NCBI RefSeq assembly: GCF_014925405.1
Contig: NZ_AQHJ01000018.1
Coordinates: forward strand, 1-49,871
Origin: Pseudoalteromonas ulvae UL12
Lineage (GTDB): Bacteria > Pseudomonadota > Gammaproteobacteria > Enterobacterales > Alteromonadaceae
Length of the DNA stretch: 49,871 nucleotides
Direction: 5' to 3'
Shown here piece after piece: positions 33,799 to 41,793 of this stretch; positions within the stretch are counted from its first letter, which is position 1; each line of letters begins with the position of its first letter. The translations under genes were made by a program, and so were the position numbers. The notes under the pieces were generated by a model that saw nothing but the letters and a program-made list of their open reading frames with translations, was not told the DNA's origin and searched no databases.

Positions 33799-35001
33799 TT
33801 AATTTAGTAATGACGATAAGACAGCTTTGAGTGACTGAGCGTCGTGAATATCGTCAGCCGATTTGATGAGCTGTCGTCCTAAATTAATCGTTTGCTGTTG
33901 CACATCTAAGCGCGCGCTTTCATCCGCAATAGTATCAATATCGGCCACATGTGCTAGACCGATTGTGCGCCGGATAAGCTCAGTTGCGCAATAGCCAACC
34001 GCGTCTTTGATTACGCTCTGAATAAAGGCGCTGATATACGCAGGTTCTTGAAAATTAACATCTTGCGTATGTTGTGAAGCCAATTGGGTGAATTGACGGG
34101 CAAACTCACTCACTGTGGTATGCAAAGTATGCAAAAGGTGAGCTTGCATCGTGTGGCGCTCATTTTCATCCTGAATGCGGCCATTTTGAGCGCAATAATT
34201 GAGTAACAAGTTGCCAATAAATGAACCAAGATCAAAACCGATTGGGCCAAAAAAAGCAAATTCAGGATCAATCATTTTTGTCTGCTGTGCATCGACGAAG
34301 ATGCTGCCACTGTGCATATCACCGTGCAATAGTGATTGTGGGGAAGATAAAAACTTGGCTTTTAATTGAGCAACGGCTGTTTTGAGTGCGTCATCTTGCC
34401 AAAGCTCTAAGACGAGTGGCTGCAATTGCGCAGGATAATTATTGCGTTCGTGTTTGCGATAAGGATCACTGAAAAATAAATCTTCAGTGATTTGGCAAAG
34501 CTCGGGATTAATAAACTGCGCAACCAGAGCCTTTTTTTCTTGAGCATCTAAATAAAAGTCAGAGTAGTAAAAGGCGGTTTTGGCAAGGTAATCAGCGACG
34601 TGCTCACCTAGCAAGTCAAATTGTTTGGCTTGATTTTGCGCGCCTCGCAAAATCTGCATGTCACCTAAATCTTCTAATAAGATGAGCGCTAAATCTGGGT
34701 TGTAATCGAGTACTTTTACTGTGTGTTCAGGGCATACTTTACTGTGGGCAATGAGTGCTTGCGCTTCGATACGCGCACGGTCTAGTGTTAAAGGCCAAGA
34801 CTCGCCAACACAACGTGCATAAGGCAAAGCTTGTTTTAAAATAACACTCGTCCCAGTGTGATTACTGATCCTGAATACCATATTCAAGTTTCCATCACCA
34901 AACTCGTAGCAGTTTAGTGGTTCGTCTGCAGTAAATAATCCTGATTTTTCTTGAACATAGGCAAGCGCATCTTGCTCTGTGAAGGCGGTATATTGGCTCA
35001 T
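33799..35001 (-). CDS. mtnK: S-methyl-5-thioribose kinase MtnK
   Basis: MtnK phosphorylates 5-methylthioribose to its 1-phosphate, the entry step of methionine salvage after cleavage of methylthioadenosine. The 400-residue protein has a protein-kinase-like fold: an N-terminal NMVFRI lobe with VILKQALPY, the catalytic HGDMHSGS at about 226-233 and a DPEF metal-binding motif near 245-248. I choose the ATG at 35001 behind AAGG; a GTG two codons upstream is the alternative. It is divergent from mtnA, and a MetJ-type operator lies in the shared promoter gap. Confidence 0.95.
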   Translation of the reverse strand: MSQYTAFTEQDALAYVQEKSGLFTADEPLNCYEFGDGNLNMVFRISNHTGTSVILKQALPYARCVGESWPLTLDRARIEAQALIAHSKVCPEHTVKVLDYNPDLALILLEDLGDMQILRGAQNQAKQFDLLGEHVADYLAKTAFYYSDFYLDAQEKKALVAQFINPELCQITEDLFFSDPYRKHERNNYPAQLQPLVLELWQDDALKTAVAQLKAKFLSSPQSLLHGDMHSGSIFVDAQQTKMIDPEFAFFGPIGFDLGSFIGNLLLNYCAQNGRIQDENERHTMQAHLLHTLHTTVSEFARQFTQLASQHTQDVNFQEPAYISAFIQSVIKDAVGYCATELIRRTIGLAHVADIDTIADESARLDVQQQTINLGRQLIKSADDIHDAQSLKAVLSSLLN

Positions 35002-35054
35002 TTGCACACCTTATCAATATTTGGACTTTCGGCATTCTATATCCTTAAGTGTTT

Positions 35055-35070
35055 AGATGTCTATACTTCT
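35055..35070. promoter_or_regulatory. MetJ-type operator between mtnK and mtnA
   Basis: Two adjacent 8-base met boxes: AGATGTCT (7 of 8 matches to AGACGTCT) and ATACTTCT (6 of 8). A 19-base stretch around them (35051-35069) matches 17 of 19 bases in the operator before mtnB, which argues that the site is functional. Confidence 0.65.
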
Positions 35071-35182
35071 GTTGTTGCTGGTGAGTTCTTGCTAGGGTAA
35101 AATAGTTCCTTTGCTAAACTCAGTTTTGTATGAATGAATTGAGTTTTAAGCTCTTACCTCACAATTTAAATCGGATATCACG

Positions 35183-36205
35183 ATGAAAAATTTACAAGCC
35201 GCTAGCCTAAAATATCAAGACAACCAGTTATGGGTGCTTGATCAATATTTATTACCGCATCAAGAAGTATGGCTGCCTTGTGAGTCGGTCGCTGATATGG
35301 AAAGTTTAATTAAAGCACTTAAAATTCGTGGTGCACCATTAATCGGCATTGGGGCCAGTTTATTGGTTGCTCATTTGGCAAGCCAACAGTGTTCTCGAGA
35401 GCAGTTAATCGAAGCCATCGCACAATTACGCCAAGCCCGACCAACAGCGGTTAATCTAATGCATTGTATGGATAAAATGAGTGCCGCAGTTGCTAAAGAT
35501 GAGTATATTCGCGCGCTTCAAACCTGTGCCGAGGAAATTTTTGAGCAAGACATTGCTTTGTGTAACTCTATGGCTAATTTTGGCAACGAGTTAGTACAAG
35601 AAGGCGATCAGATCTTAACGCATTGCAATACAGGAGCTTTGGCTACCGCTGGCGTCGGCACTGCTTTGGGTGTGATTTATAAAGCGCATCAAGCAAATAA
35701 GAAAATCCATGTTTGGGTGGATGAAACCCGTCCTTTACTACAAGGTGGGCGGCTGACTGCTTATGAATTAGATCATTGGCAAGTCCCTTACACATTGATT
35801 TGTGACAATATGGCGGCGAGTTTAATGGCTGCGGGCAAGGTGGATAAGATTTTTGTCGGCGCTGATCGTATTGCCGCAAACGGTGACTTTGCCAATAAAG
35901 TGGGCACCTATAACTTAGCTGTGCTGGCAAAACATCATGACATTGAGTTTTATGTTGTGGCACCAACCACAACGTTAGATATTGAATGTGAAAATGGTGA
36001 GGCGATTCCCATAGAACAGCGCGAACCGGCTGAAGTTAAAGGGGTGAGTGGCAGTTTTGGACAATGCCAGTGGGCACCTAATAATGCTCAGGTTTATAAT
36101 CCTGCTTTTGATGTGACGCCCGCAGAGTTAGTCACTGGCTGGGTACTCGACACGGGAATTTATTCTCAGTTGGATGTGCACAGTGGCGTGTTGCGCATGC
36201 TTTAA
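35183..36205 (+). CDS. mtnA: Methylthioribose-1-phosphate isomerase MtnA
   Basis: MtnA converts 5-methylthioribose 1-phosphate to methylthioribulose 1-phosphate. The 340-residue protein belongs to the eIF2B-like family. Cys148 (THCNTGALATAG) and Asp228 (VGADRIAANGD) are the catalytic pair expected from characterised enzymes. The IRGAPLIGIGAS motif near 48-59 is also typical. It is transcribed away from mtnK and closed by its own terminator. Confidence 0.96.
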   Translation: MKNLQAASLKYQDNQLWVLDQYLLPHQEVWLPCESVADMESLIKALKIRGAPLIGIGASLLVAHLASQQCSREQLIEAIAQLRQARPTAVNLMHCMDKMSAAVAKDEYIRALQTCAEEIFEQDIALCNSMANFGNELVQEGDQILTHCNTGALATAGVGTALGVIYKAHQANKKIHVWVDETRPLLQGGRLTAYELDHWQVPYTLICDNMAASLMAAGKVDKIFVGADRIAANGDFANKVGTYNLAVLAKHHDIEFYVVAPTTTLDIECENGEAIPIEQREPAEVKGVSGSFGQCQWAPNNAQVYNPAFDVTPAELVTGWVLDTGIYSQLDVHSGVLRML

Positions 36206-36219
36206 TTCACACCAACATA

Positions 36220-36268
36220 CATTCAGATGACTCCTTTGATAGGGGGTTAATCTGAATGCAGTTTTTTT
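36220..36268 (+). terminator. Terminator of mtnA
   Basis: A 9-base outer stem (36220-36228 with 36250-36258) plus an inner ACTCC/GGGGT pairing, followed by seven T at 36262-36268. Confidence 0.8.
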
Positions 36269-36347
36269 AATAAATATAAAATGGTATAAAGAGGAAACAA
36301 GGCTCGATAATTATTTTAGGAACGTCAAACGGCGTGCAGGCAATTTG

Positions 36348-39176
36348 ATGATTAAATGCATATGGACAGTGTTGGTAGCGGTGCTATTTTGTTGTTGCAT
36401 GACGACAGCGTATGCGCAAAACTCGTCACCATTTACAGCTAAAATATCAGAAATTAGCGCTCTTCCCGATGATAAAGCCCAAATTAAAGCCCTTGATCTT
36501 TTCTTATCTCAAACTGAACTCTCGCCACTTGAAAAAATTACAGTCTATTTTGAAATCAGTCGTATCTACTATCAAAATGGGCAATACCAACAGACGATTA
36601 CGCAATTAAATAATGCCCTAGAAGTCGCTAAAACACATGATTTAAAACTTGAGCAAGCTTCTGCTTACAATCGCTTAGGTGTCATTCATTATTTGATGGG
36701 TAACAACCCAAGTGCATTGCTAGCGTATCAATATGCCGAGCAGCTGTTTGTCGAAATAGATGAACCGCTTATGCGCGCAAAAACCTACAATAATTTGGGT
36801 TTAGTGAATGCTGCGATGGGCAGTGTAGAGCAAGCGCTAAAATATTATCAGTTAGCACAGCCGATTTATAACGAATTGGGTTCAGAAACAGATAAGGTCG
36901 ATATTTTATTTAATATTGCTGGGTTGCACTTACGATTAAAGCAAAATGACTACGCGATTAAAATGCTGGAGCAGGTCATAACCCGGCGCCAAGCGCTTAA
37001 TGACTTAGTAGGTTTAGCCTTAGGTTACGGCGATCTCGGGGCGGCCTATAAAAATGATGGTCAATTTCAGCTCAGCGAACAGTACTTACAAAAGTCATTA
37101 CAATATTACCTTGATACAGGTGATGCCTATAACAGTGCTTCGCAGTATCATAATTTGGCAGAACTCTATAGCTTGACGGGAGAGATTGCTAAAGCCAATG
37201 AATATGCAACATTGGCGGCGCAAGTCGCTGAGCAATCGAGTAATAAAGCGGCCTATGCAGGCAGTTTATACACACAAGCGAAATTAGCATTTATAGCGAA
37301 AAACTTTGAGTTAGCGCTTGATTTTTTACATCAGTCGAGTGAAGTGTCAAGTGAGATGATGTACCGTGATCAGCTCAAAGAAAACCTCACCTTACACGCC
37401 CTCATCTCAGCATCTCAGCTGCAACCAATCAAAGCATTGCGCGCCTTGCAAAGCTACAAAGACCAAGTGAAAGATGAGTCAGATAAGCAGCTACAAGATA
37501 AATTGACACAATACCAAGCGTTACTTGATTCAGAACAGCTCAGTCAACAAGTCAAACAACTCAAACAAACAAACCGGATTGATGCCCTCAGTTTGGCGCA
37601 AACTCGTACTGAGCGAAACTTTACGATTGTCGTCGCGATTTTATTACTGGTCTCTACATTTTTGCTGTTCCGTCGCGCTATTTCAGAAAATGCCAAGCTG
37701 CAACTGAGTGAAAAAGTGAAACAACGCAGCGAAGAGCTAGAAGAAATAAGTAAAAAGCTACAACGTGCCAGTGAGGTTAAAAGTCAGTTTTTAGCCAATA
37801 TGAGCCATGAGATCCGCACTCCATTGACGGCGGTAATGGGGCAAGCTGAGTTAATCATAAATGGTGACATATCGGCAGATAAGGTACGTGATGAAGTGCA
37901 AGTCATCTATACCAATAGCTTGCATCTGCTGGAGCTAATCAACGATATCCTTGATTTAACACGCATTGAAGCCAATAAGCTCACACTCGATAAAATGCCA
38001 CATAATGTAGTGAGCTTAGTGAGCGACGTGATGCAAATGTTTGATGAACCCGCGCGTAGCAAAGGTTTGAAGCTTGAGCTCATTCATCATTTACCTTCGC
38101 CTTTTTACATCGAAATGGATAAGTTTAGGCTCAAACAAATTTTAATAAATTTGTGTTCAAATGCCGTGAAATTTACCGATCAGGGCTCTGTTAGCCTTAC
38201 GGTTTCTGAGACTAAGTTCGGGTTGAAGTTCTGCATCGCCGATACGGGTATTGGTATGACACAAGAGCAATTAGGCAATATTTTCAATAGCTTTACGCAA
38301 GGTGATAATACAATTAGTCGTCGTTTTGGTGGTTCAGGTTTAGGTTTGTGTTTATCAGAACAGCTCGCTAACCTAATGAACAGTAGCATTAGTGTCGATA
38401 GTGAATTAGGCCATGGCAGCCAATTTACGCTGCATTTAACTTGTGATCAGCTATTTGATTACCAAGAAGAACTGAGCCCAGCCCCGTTAGAGACAGTGCC
38501 ACAGACATTGTTTGAAGGGGTTGTTTTAGTGGCAGAAGATCACGAAGATAACCGACGTTTAATTAGTTTGATGTTAGAGAAACTTGGTTTTACGGTGTTG
38601 TGCGCAGAAAATGGCAAACAAGCCGTCGAAATAGCGCTTAAAACGGATATCGATATTATTTTGCTAGATATCCAAATGCCAGAAATGGATGGAATCGCAG
38701 CGTTTAAGTTGTTGAAAGAGTGCGGTTGTAATACGCCAATTATCGCGCTGACAGCCAATGCTATGGCCCATGAAGTCAAACAGTATTATGAGTTAGGCTT
38801 TAATGATCATTTGAAAAAGCCCATTGAGCGCAAGCTGTTTATCGAAACTCTTGCTAAGCATTTGGCGCAAAAAGAGCTGATGGAAAAAGCACCTGAGTTG
38901 CTCGAACAAATCGATATGTCTGACTTAATTGAGCGTTTTCAAAGTAGTTTTCAGCAAGAGGCTTTAGATCTCGCGCTGGCATATTCTCAAGGTGACTTTA
39001 ATCAACTCGGTCAGCAGGCTCATAAAATTGCAGGTGCAGCGGCGATGTTCCAGTTTGAACAATTAGCGAGTGCGGCGCGTTATCTTGAACAAGTGATTAA
39101 GTATGAAGATTTCGATGAAGTGGCAGAGGCGGTTGAGAGCGTGAAGCAATATTTAACCATGGAAGTGCAGGTGTAA
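36348..39176 (+). CDS. Hybrid sensor kinase with periplasmic TPR sensor, receiver and Hpt domains
   Basis: A 942-residue protein. A Cys-rich signal sequence (about 1-24) comes first, then some 380 residues of TPR repeats (for example NRLGVIHYLMGN, NNLGLVNAAMGS), which should lie in the periplasm. A coiled coil and one membrane helix (about 425-441) follow. The cytoplasmic part has HisKA with His487 (FLANMSHEIRTP), an ATPase domain (GGSGLGLCL), a receiver with Asp774 (LDIQMPEMDG) and a C-terminal Hpt with His892 (AHKIAGAAA). The whole phosphorelay to the Hpt is in one chain; the final regulator is not adjacent. The start is ATG at 36348 with AGG seven bases upstream. The next ATG follows its stop directly. 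Confidence 0.9.
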   Translation: MIKCIWTVLVAVLFCCCMTTAYAQNSSPFTAKISEISALPDDKAQIKALDLFLSQTELSPLEKITVYFEISRIYYQNGQYQQTITQLNNALEVAKTHDLKLEQASAYNRLGVIHYLMGNNPSALLAYQYAEQLFVEIDEPLMRAKTYNNLGLVNAAMGSVEQALKYYQLAQPIYNELGSETDKVDILFNIAGLHLRLKQNDYAIKMLEQVITRRQALNDLVGLALGYGDLGAAYKNDGQFQLSEQYLQKSLQYYLDTGDAYNSASQYHNLAELYSLTGEIAKANEYATLAAQVAEQSSNKAAYAGSLYTQAKLAFIAKNFELALDFLHQSSEVSSEMMYRDQLKENLTLHALISASQLQPIKALRALQSYKDQVKDESDKQLQDKLTQYQALLDSEQLSQQVKQLKQTNRIDALSLAQTRTERNFTIVVAILLLVSTFLLFRRAISENAKLQLSEKVKQRSEELEEISKKLQRASEVKSQFLANMSHEIRTPLTAVMGQAELIINGDISADKVRDEVQVIYTNSLHLLELINDILDLTRIEANKLTLDKMPHNVVSLVSDVMQMFDEPARSKGLKLELIHHLPSPFYIEMDKFRLKQILINLCSNAVKFTDQGSVSLTVSETKFGLKFCIADTGIGMTQEQLGNIFNSFTQGDNTISRRFGGSGLGLCLSEQLANLMNSSISVDSELGHGSQFTLHLTCDQLFDYQEELSPAPLETVPQTLFEGVVLVAEDHEDNRRLISLMLEKLGFTVLCAENGKQAVEIALKTDIDIILLDIQMPEMDGIAAFKLLKECGCNTPIIALTANAMAHEVKQYYELGFNDHLKKPIERKLFIETLAKHLAQKELMEKAPELLEQIDMSDLIERFQSSFQQEALDLALAYSQGDFNQLGQQAHKIAGAAAMFQFEQLASAARYLEQVIKYEDFDEVAEAVESVKQYLTMEVQV

Positions 39177-39437
39177 ATGATGCAGTGTGCTGGCCATGAT
39201 TATGTCGAGGTGGCGTGTTTGTACGGTTATCGTATCCAGTTGCAGCTCAAAGATCAGCAAATAGTGAGCGGTTATGCCCTGACCACGACCTATCAAGCTG
39301 CAAATGATGGTTCTGATGACAAGGTTGAAGTGTTAAAAATTCAAACTGAGCAACAAATTGTAGCGATTGCACTCAGTGAGATTTCAGTACTGACAGCAAT
39401 CACAAAAAACCGCTTTTTTGACGTCGTGACTTTTTAA
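39177..39437 (+). CDS. rof: Rho-binding antiterminator, Rof (YaeO) family
   Basis: An 86-residue Sm-like beta-barrel protein. CAGHDYVEVACLYGYRIQLQLKD parallels the CDDYDNLELAC...LTLELKDG start of E. coli YaeO, and the second half gives the same LxxxEISVLT strand. YaeO/Rof binds the primary RNA-binding surface of Rho and blocks termination. This copy has an insertion of about 8 residues near 40 (TYQAANDGSDD). The ATG follows the stop of the hybrid kinase with no gap, so it is probably coupled to it. rho itself is 6 kb downstream. The match is moderate; an unrelated Sm-like protein is the alternative. Confidence 0.75.
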   Translation: MMQCAGHDYVEVACLYGYRIQLQLKDQQIVSGYALTTTYQAANDGSDDKVEVLKIQTEQQIVAIALSEISVLTAITKNRFFDVVTF

Positions 39438-39443
39438 GTTATT

Positions 39444-39791
39444 TTAGAATTGTGTCGTTTGAGCGTCAACATAGCACCAAGCTTGTTTACCTGAAACAAA
39501 TGTTAATAATACCCGTTTATAATCATCCACTTCATAGTCATCAGCTTGCTTGAGTTCATCGTGAGTGACTAAAAAAATTGTGCCAGGCACGCAATCGTTA
39601 AGATTGCCAGAATGGCGCAAAATAGGATGAAAGCGTTGGCCACTGCTTTTTAGCACTGCTGCATCGGTAATTTCGACTTTATCTATAATAAAACCAGCTA
39701 ATGTATCAGCTTCGCCAATTAACTTTCTACCAAAGGTATCAAGCTGTACTGCTTGCTGCTGCAAAGTGCCATAAGAAAAAAGCGCTTCCAT
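39444..39791 (-). CDS. Gamma-glutamylcyclotransferase-like (AIG2/GGCT) protein
   Basis: A 115-residue protein of the GGCT-like fold. The N-terminal LFSYGTLQ is the substrate-binding loop signature, and the YEVDDYKR segment holds the acidic catalytic residue typical of the family. Members cyclise gamma-glutamyl groups or process gamma-glutamylamines. It lies 12 bases after mtnD on the same strand and is probably expressed with the mtnBCD genes. The 6-base gap to the convergent rof gene leaves no terminator. Confidence 0.82.
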   Translation of the reverse strand: MEALFSYGTLQQQAVQLDTFGRKLIGEADTLAGFIIDKVEITDAAVLKSSGQRFHPILRHSGNLNDCVPGTIFLVTHDELKQADDYEVDDYKRVLLTFVSGKQAWCYVDAQTTQF

Positions 39792-39803
39792 TGTTTAACT
39801 CCT

Positions 39804-40346
39804 TTAGTTGAGCTGTGGGAACTGAGAGGCAATCTCTGACTGAGTGCCGTGAGCGACCCAACCAGCTTCATTATTAAATAAACGGATTGCTGTAAATTCA
39901 GGATCGGATCCCATATCAAACCAGTGCGGAGTATTTGCTGGTACGGAAATTAAATCCCCTCGTTGACATAAAACTTGATACACCTTGTCATCGATATGCA
40001 AGCAGAATAACCCTTGACCGGCGACAAAAAAGCGCACTTCGTCTTCGTTATGAGTGTGCTCAAATAAGAACTTTTCACGTAGCTGAGCAGCATTCGGATT
40101 GCCTTTAGCGAGGGAAATGACATCCACAGTGCAATAGCCACCTTCGCTTTTTAGTCGATCAATATCTTGTTGATAAGCGTTTAAAATCATCTCGTTTGAC
40201 GTTTCATCGGTAATGGTGGTGGCAGCTTGCCAGCGTTCAAAGCGAACAGACACTTTGTCTAATTGCGTTGCTATTTCTTGATGATCTTGGCTGTGAAAAA
40301 TCGGTGTGACGTTTTCTGAGGTGTGATAAATGCTTAGTTGGCTCAT
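39804..40346 (-). CDS. mtnD: Acireductone dioxygenase MtnD
   Basis: MtnD oxidises acireductone. The iron form gives formate and 2-keto-4-methylthiobutyrate, the methionine precursor; the nickel form gives CO, formate and methylthiopropionate. It has 180 residues and a cupin fold with all metal ligands: His97, His99, Glu103 (HTHNEDE) and His141 (NTPHWFD), in the spacing of the characterised Klebsiella enzyme. It overlaps mtnC by 4 bases. Confidence 0.96.
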   Translation of the reverse strand: MSQLSIYHTSENVTPIFHSQDHQEIATQLDKVSVRFERWQAATTITDETSNEMILNAYQQDIDRLKSEGGYCTVDVISLAKGNPNAAQLREKFLFEHTHNEDEVRFFVAGQGLFCLHIDDKVYQVLCQRGDLISVPANTPHWFDMGSDPEFTAIRLFNNEAGWVAHGTQSEIASQFPQLN

Positions 40347-41029
40347 CGATATTGCTCCAGAGTAAATTCAGTGAAATCACCAATCGAGAAGTGCTCAGGT
40401 GAGGTTTCTTGGCCATCGCGCACTAAATGACAGGTGTGTAATCCGGCAGCTTTAGCTGCATCGAGTTCATCGAGTACATCGGATAAAAAGATCACTTCAT
40501 GGGCACTGTAAGGGAGTTGCTCCATGATGTTTTGATAAGAACTAGCTGATTTTTTCCCTCCGACTAAAGTGTCAAAATAACCACTAAACAATGCACGAAT
40601 ATCGCCATAATCAGAAAATTCAAACAATAAATGTTGTGCTTTTACTGAGCCCGAAGAGTACACGTAAAGTGCGAATCCTTGATTATTCTGTTGCTGTAAA
40701 AATTGATAAGCATCAGGATAGAGGTGCCCTGTGAAATCGTTATTTTGATAACCATGTTGCCAAATCATCCCTTGTAATTGTTTTAAAGGGGTGATTTTTT
40801 GGTCGGTCTCAATCCAATGCTGTAAGGTTGTTATAACATCATCTAAAGTTGCATCAGGTTGCTTCATAGCTACTTTAGCCGCCTCAATTTGTTCGCTCAC
40901 CTCAGCATGGGCGTGATTTTTACGGACAAATTCAGCAATGTGCTTGGCTGCATAAGGAAACAAAATGTCTTTCACAAAAGAGATGCGAGTAATGGTACCT
41001 TCAATATCGGTGATAAATGCTTTGATCAT
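40343..41029 (-). CDS. mtnC: Enolase-phosphatase MtnC
   Basis: MtnC is a bifunctional HAD enzyme that enolises and dephosphorylates 2,3-diketo-5-methylthiopentyl 1-phosphate to acireductone. The 228-residue protein has the family-specific motif DIEGTIT at 8-14, the YSSGS motif around 130-134, and FLSDVLDELDAA near the C-terminus. The 4-base overlaps with mtnB and mtnD place three consecutive pathway steps in one coupled operon. Confidence 0.96.
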   Translation of the reverse strand: MIKAFITDIEGTITRISFVKDILFPYAAKHIAEFVRKNHAHAEVSEQIEAAKVAMKQPDATLDDVITTLQHWIETDQKITPLKQLQGMIWQHGYQNNDFTGHLYPDAYQFLQQQNNQGFALYVYSSGSVKAQHLLFEFSDYGDIRALFSGYFDTLVGGKKSASSYQNIMEQLPYSAHEVIFLSDVLDELDAAKAAGLHTCHLVRDGQETSPEHFSIGDFTEFTLEQYR

Positions 41030-41640
41030 AATGATGCCTCTAATTTAATGCGCTCTAATTCACATGCAAATAAAAACTCCAATCCTTCGAGGTGACGGCG
41101 GGTCTCGGCAGGAGAACGCCCCCACGCATACAGACCATGGCCGCGGATGAGAATGCCATGATAGAGAGGTGAGTGCTGATAGCGAGCAGTTACTTTTTCA
41201 GCCAATCGTTCAATATCTTGGTCATTATCAAAAATCGCAATTTGAATGGTTTCTTCGTGACTGGCCACGCCTGTTAGGGATTTTTGCATTTCGTAACCAG
41301 TGATCATCAGTGTATCTGTTGTTATAAAACGCGATAACACAGTCGCCGCCACAGAATGAGTGTGCAAAACGCATGTTGCTTGGTCGTCTAATTGATAAAG
41401 ACTAAGGTGTAAATCAGTTTCTGCAGAGGGTTTACCTGCACCAGATTCGATTTGCCCATGGATATCAAACTGTAAAAAATGCTCAGCTGTTAATTGGCCT
41501 TTATCGTGACCGCTGGCAGTGACAACAAAGCCACTATCTGTTTTAGCTGAAAAATTGCCGCCCGTTGCGGGCACCCAGCCTTTTTGGCTGATCCACTCAC
41601 CGGCTTCGATGAGTTGCTCAATTGCGTATCGGTTTTGCAT
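41026..41640 (-). CDS. mtnB: Methylthioribulose-1-phosphate dehydratase MtnB
   Basis: MtnB is a class II aldolase-family zinc enzyme that removes water from methylthioribulose 1-phosphate. The 204-residue length matches characterised MtnB. Zinc ligands are His93 and His95 (LHTHSVA) and His168 (RGHGLYAW), counted from the ATG at 41640, and the GGNFSAK loop is present. That ATG has AAGGGG upstream. An in-frame start 11 codons earlier would run through the MetJ-type operator and is rejected. Confidence 0.95.
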   Translation of the reverse strand: MQNRYAIEQLIEAGEWISQKGWVPATGGNFSAKTDSGFVVTASGHDKGQLTAEHFLQFDIHGQIESGAGKPSAETDLHLSLYQLDDQATCVLHTHSVAATVLSRFITTDTLMITGYEMQKSLTGVASHEETIQIAIFDNDQDIERLAEKVTARYQHSPLYHGILIRGHGLYAWGRSPAETRRHLEGLEFLFACELERIKLEASL

Positions 41641-41651
41641 TTTGCCCCTTA

Positions 41652-41675
41652 AAACGTTTAGATGGCTATACATCC
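41652..41675. promoter_or_regulatory. MetJ-type operator upstream of mtnBCD
   Basis: Three adjacent 8-base boxes resemble AGACGTCT: AAACGTTT (6 of 8), AGATGGCT (6 of 8) and ATACATCC (5 of 8). The sequence at 41656-41674 matches 17 of 19 bases of the mtnK/mtnA operator. It sits 12 bases upstream of the mtnB start and 119 bases before the divergent aminotransferase gene. Confidence 0.65.
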
Positions 41676-41732
41676 ATTTTATGCAATAATACCATCGCTT
41701 TTAACTGAAAACTATATACTGTTTTTGTTGTT

Positions 41733-41760
41733 TTGTTTGTTTTCATGGTAAAACAAACAA
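41733..41760. repeat. Perfect 11-base inverted repeat in the aminotransferase leader region
   Basis: TTGTTTGTTTT (41733-41743) and its exact complement (41750-41760) flank CATGGT. The repeat lies 34 bases before the GTG start of the aminotransferase. It could be an operator for a dimeric regulator or an RNA hairpin; there is no terminator-type T run. Confidence 0.55.
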
Positions 41761-41793
41761 GTGGTATTCTGAATTAAATATGAAGGTGTAAGG

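Noticed and set aside
35643..35972. A 109-codon frame antisense to mtnA.
   Set aside because: It lies fully within a well-supported enzyme gene and has no domain or ribosome site.
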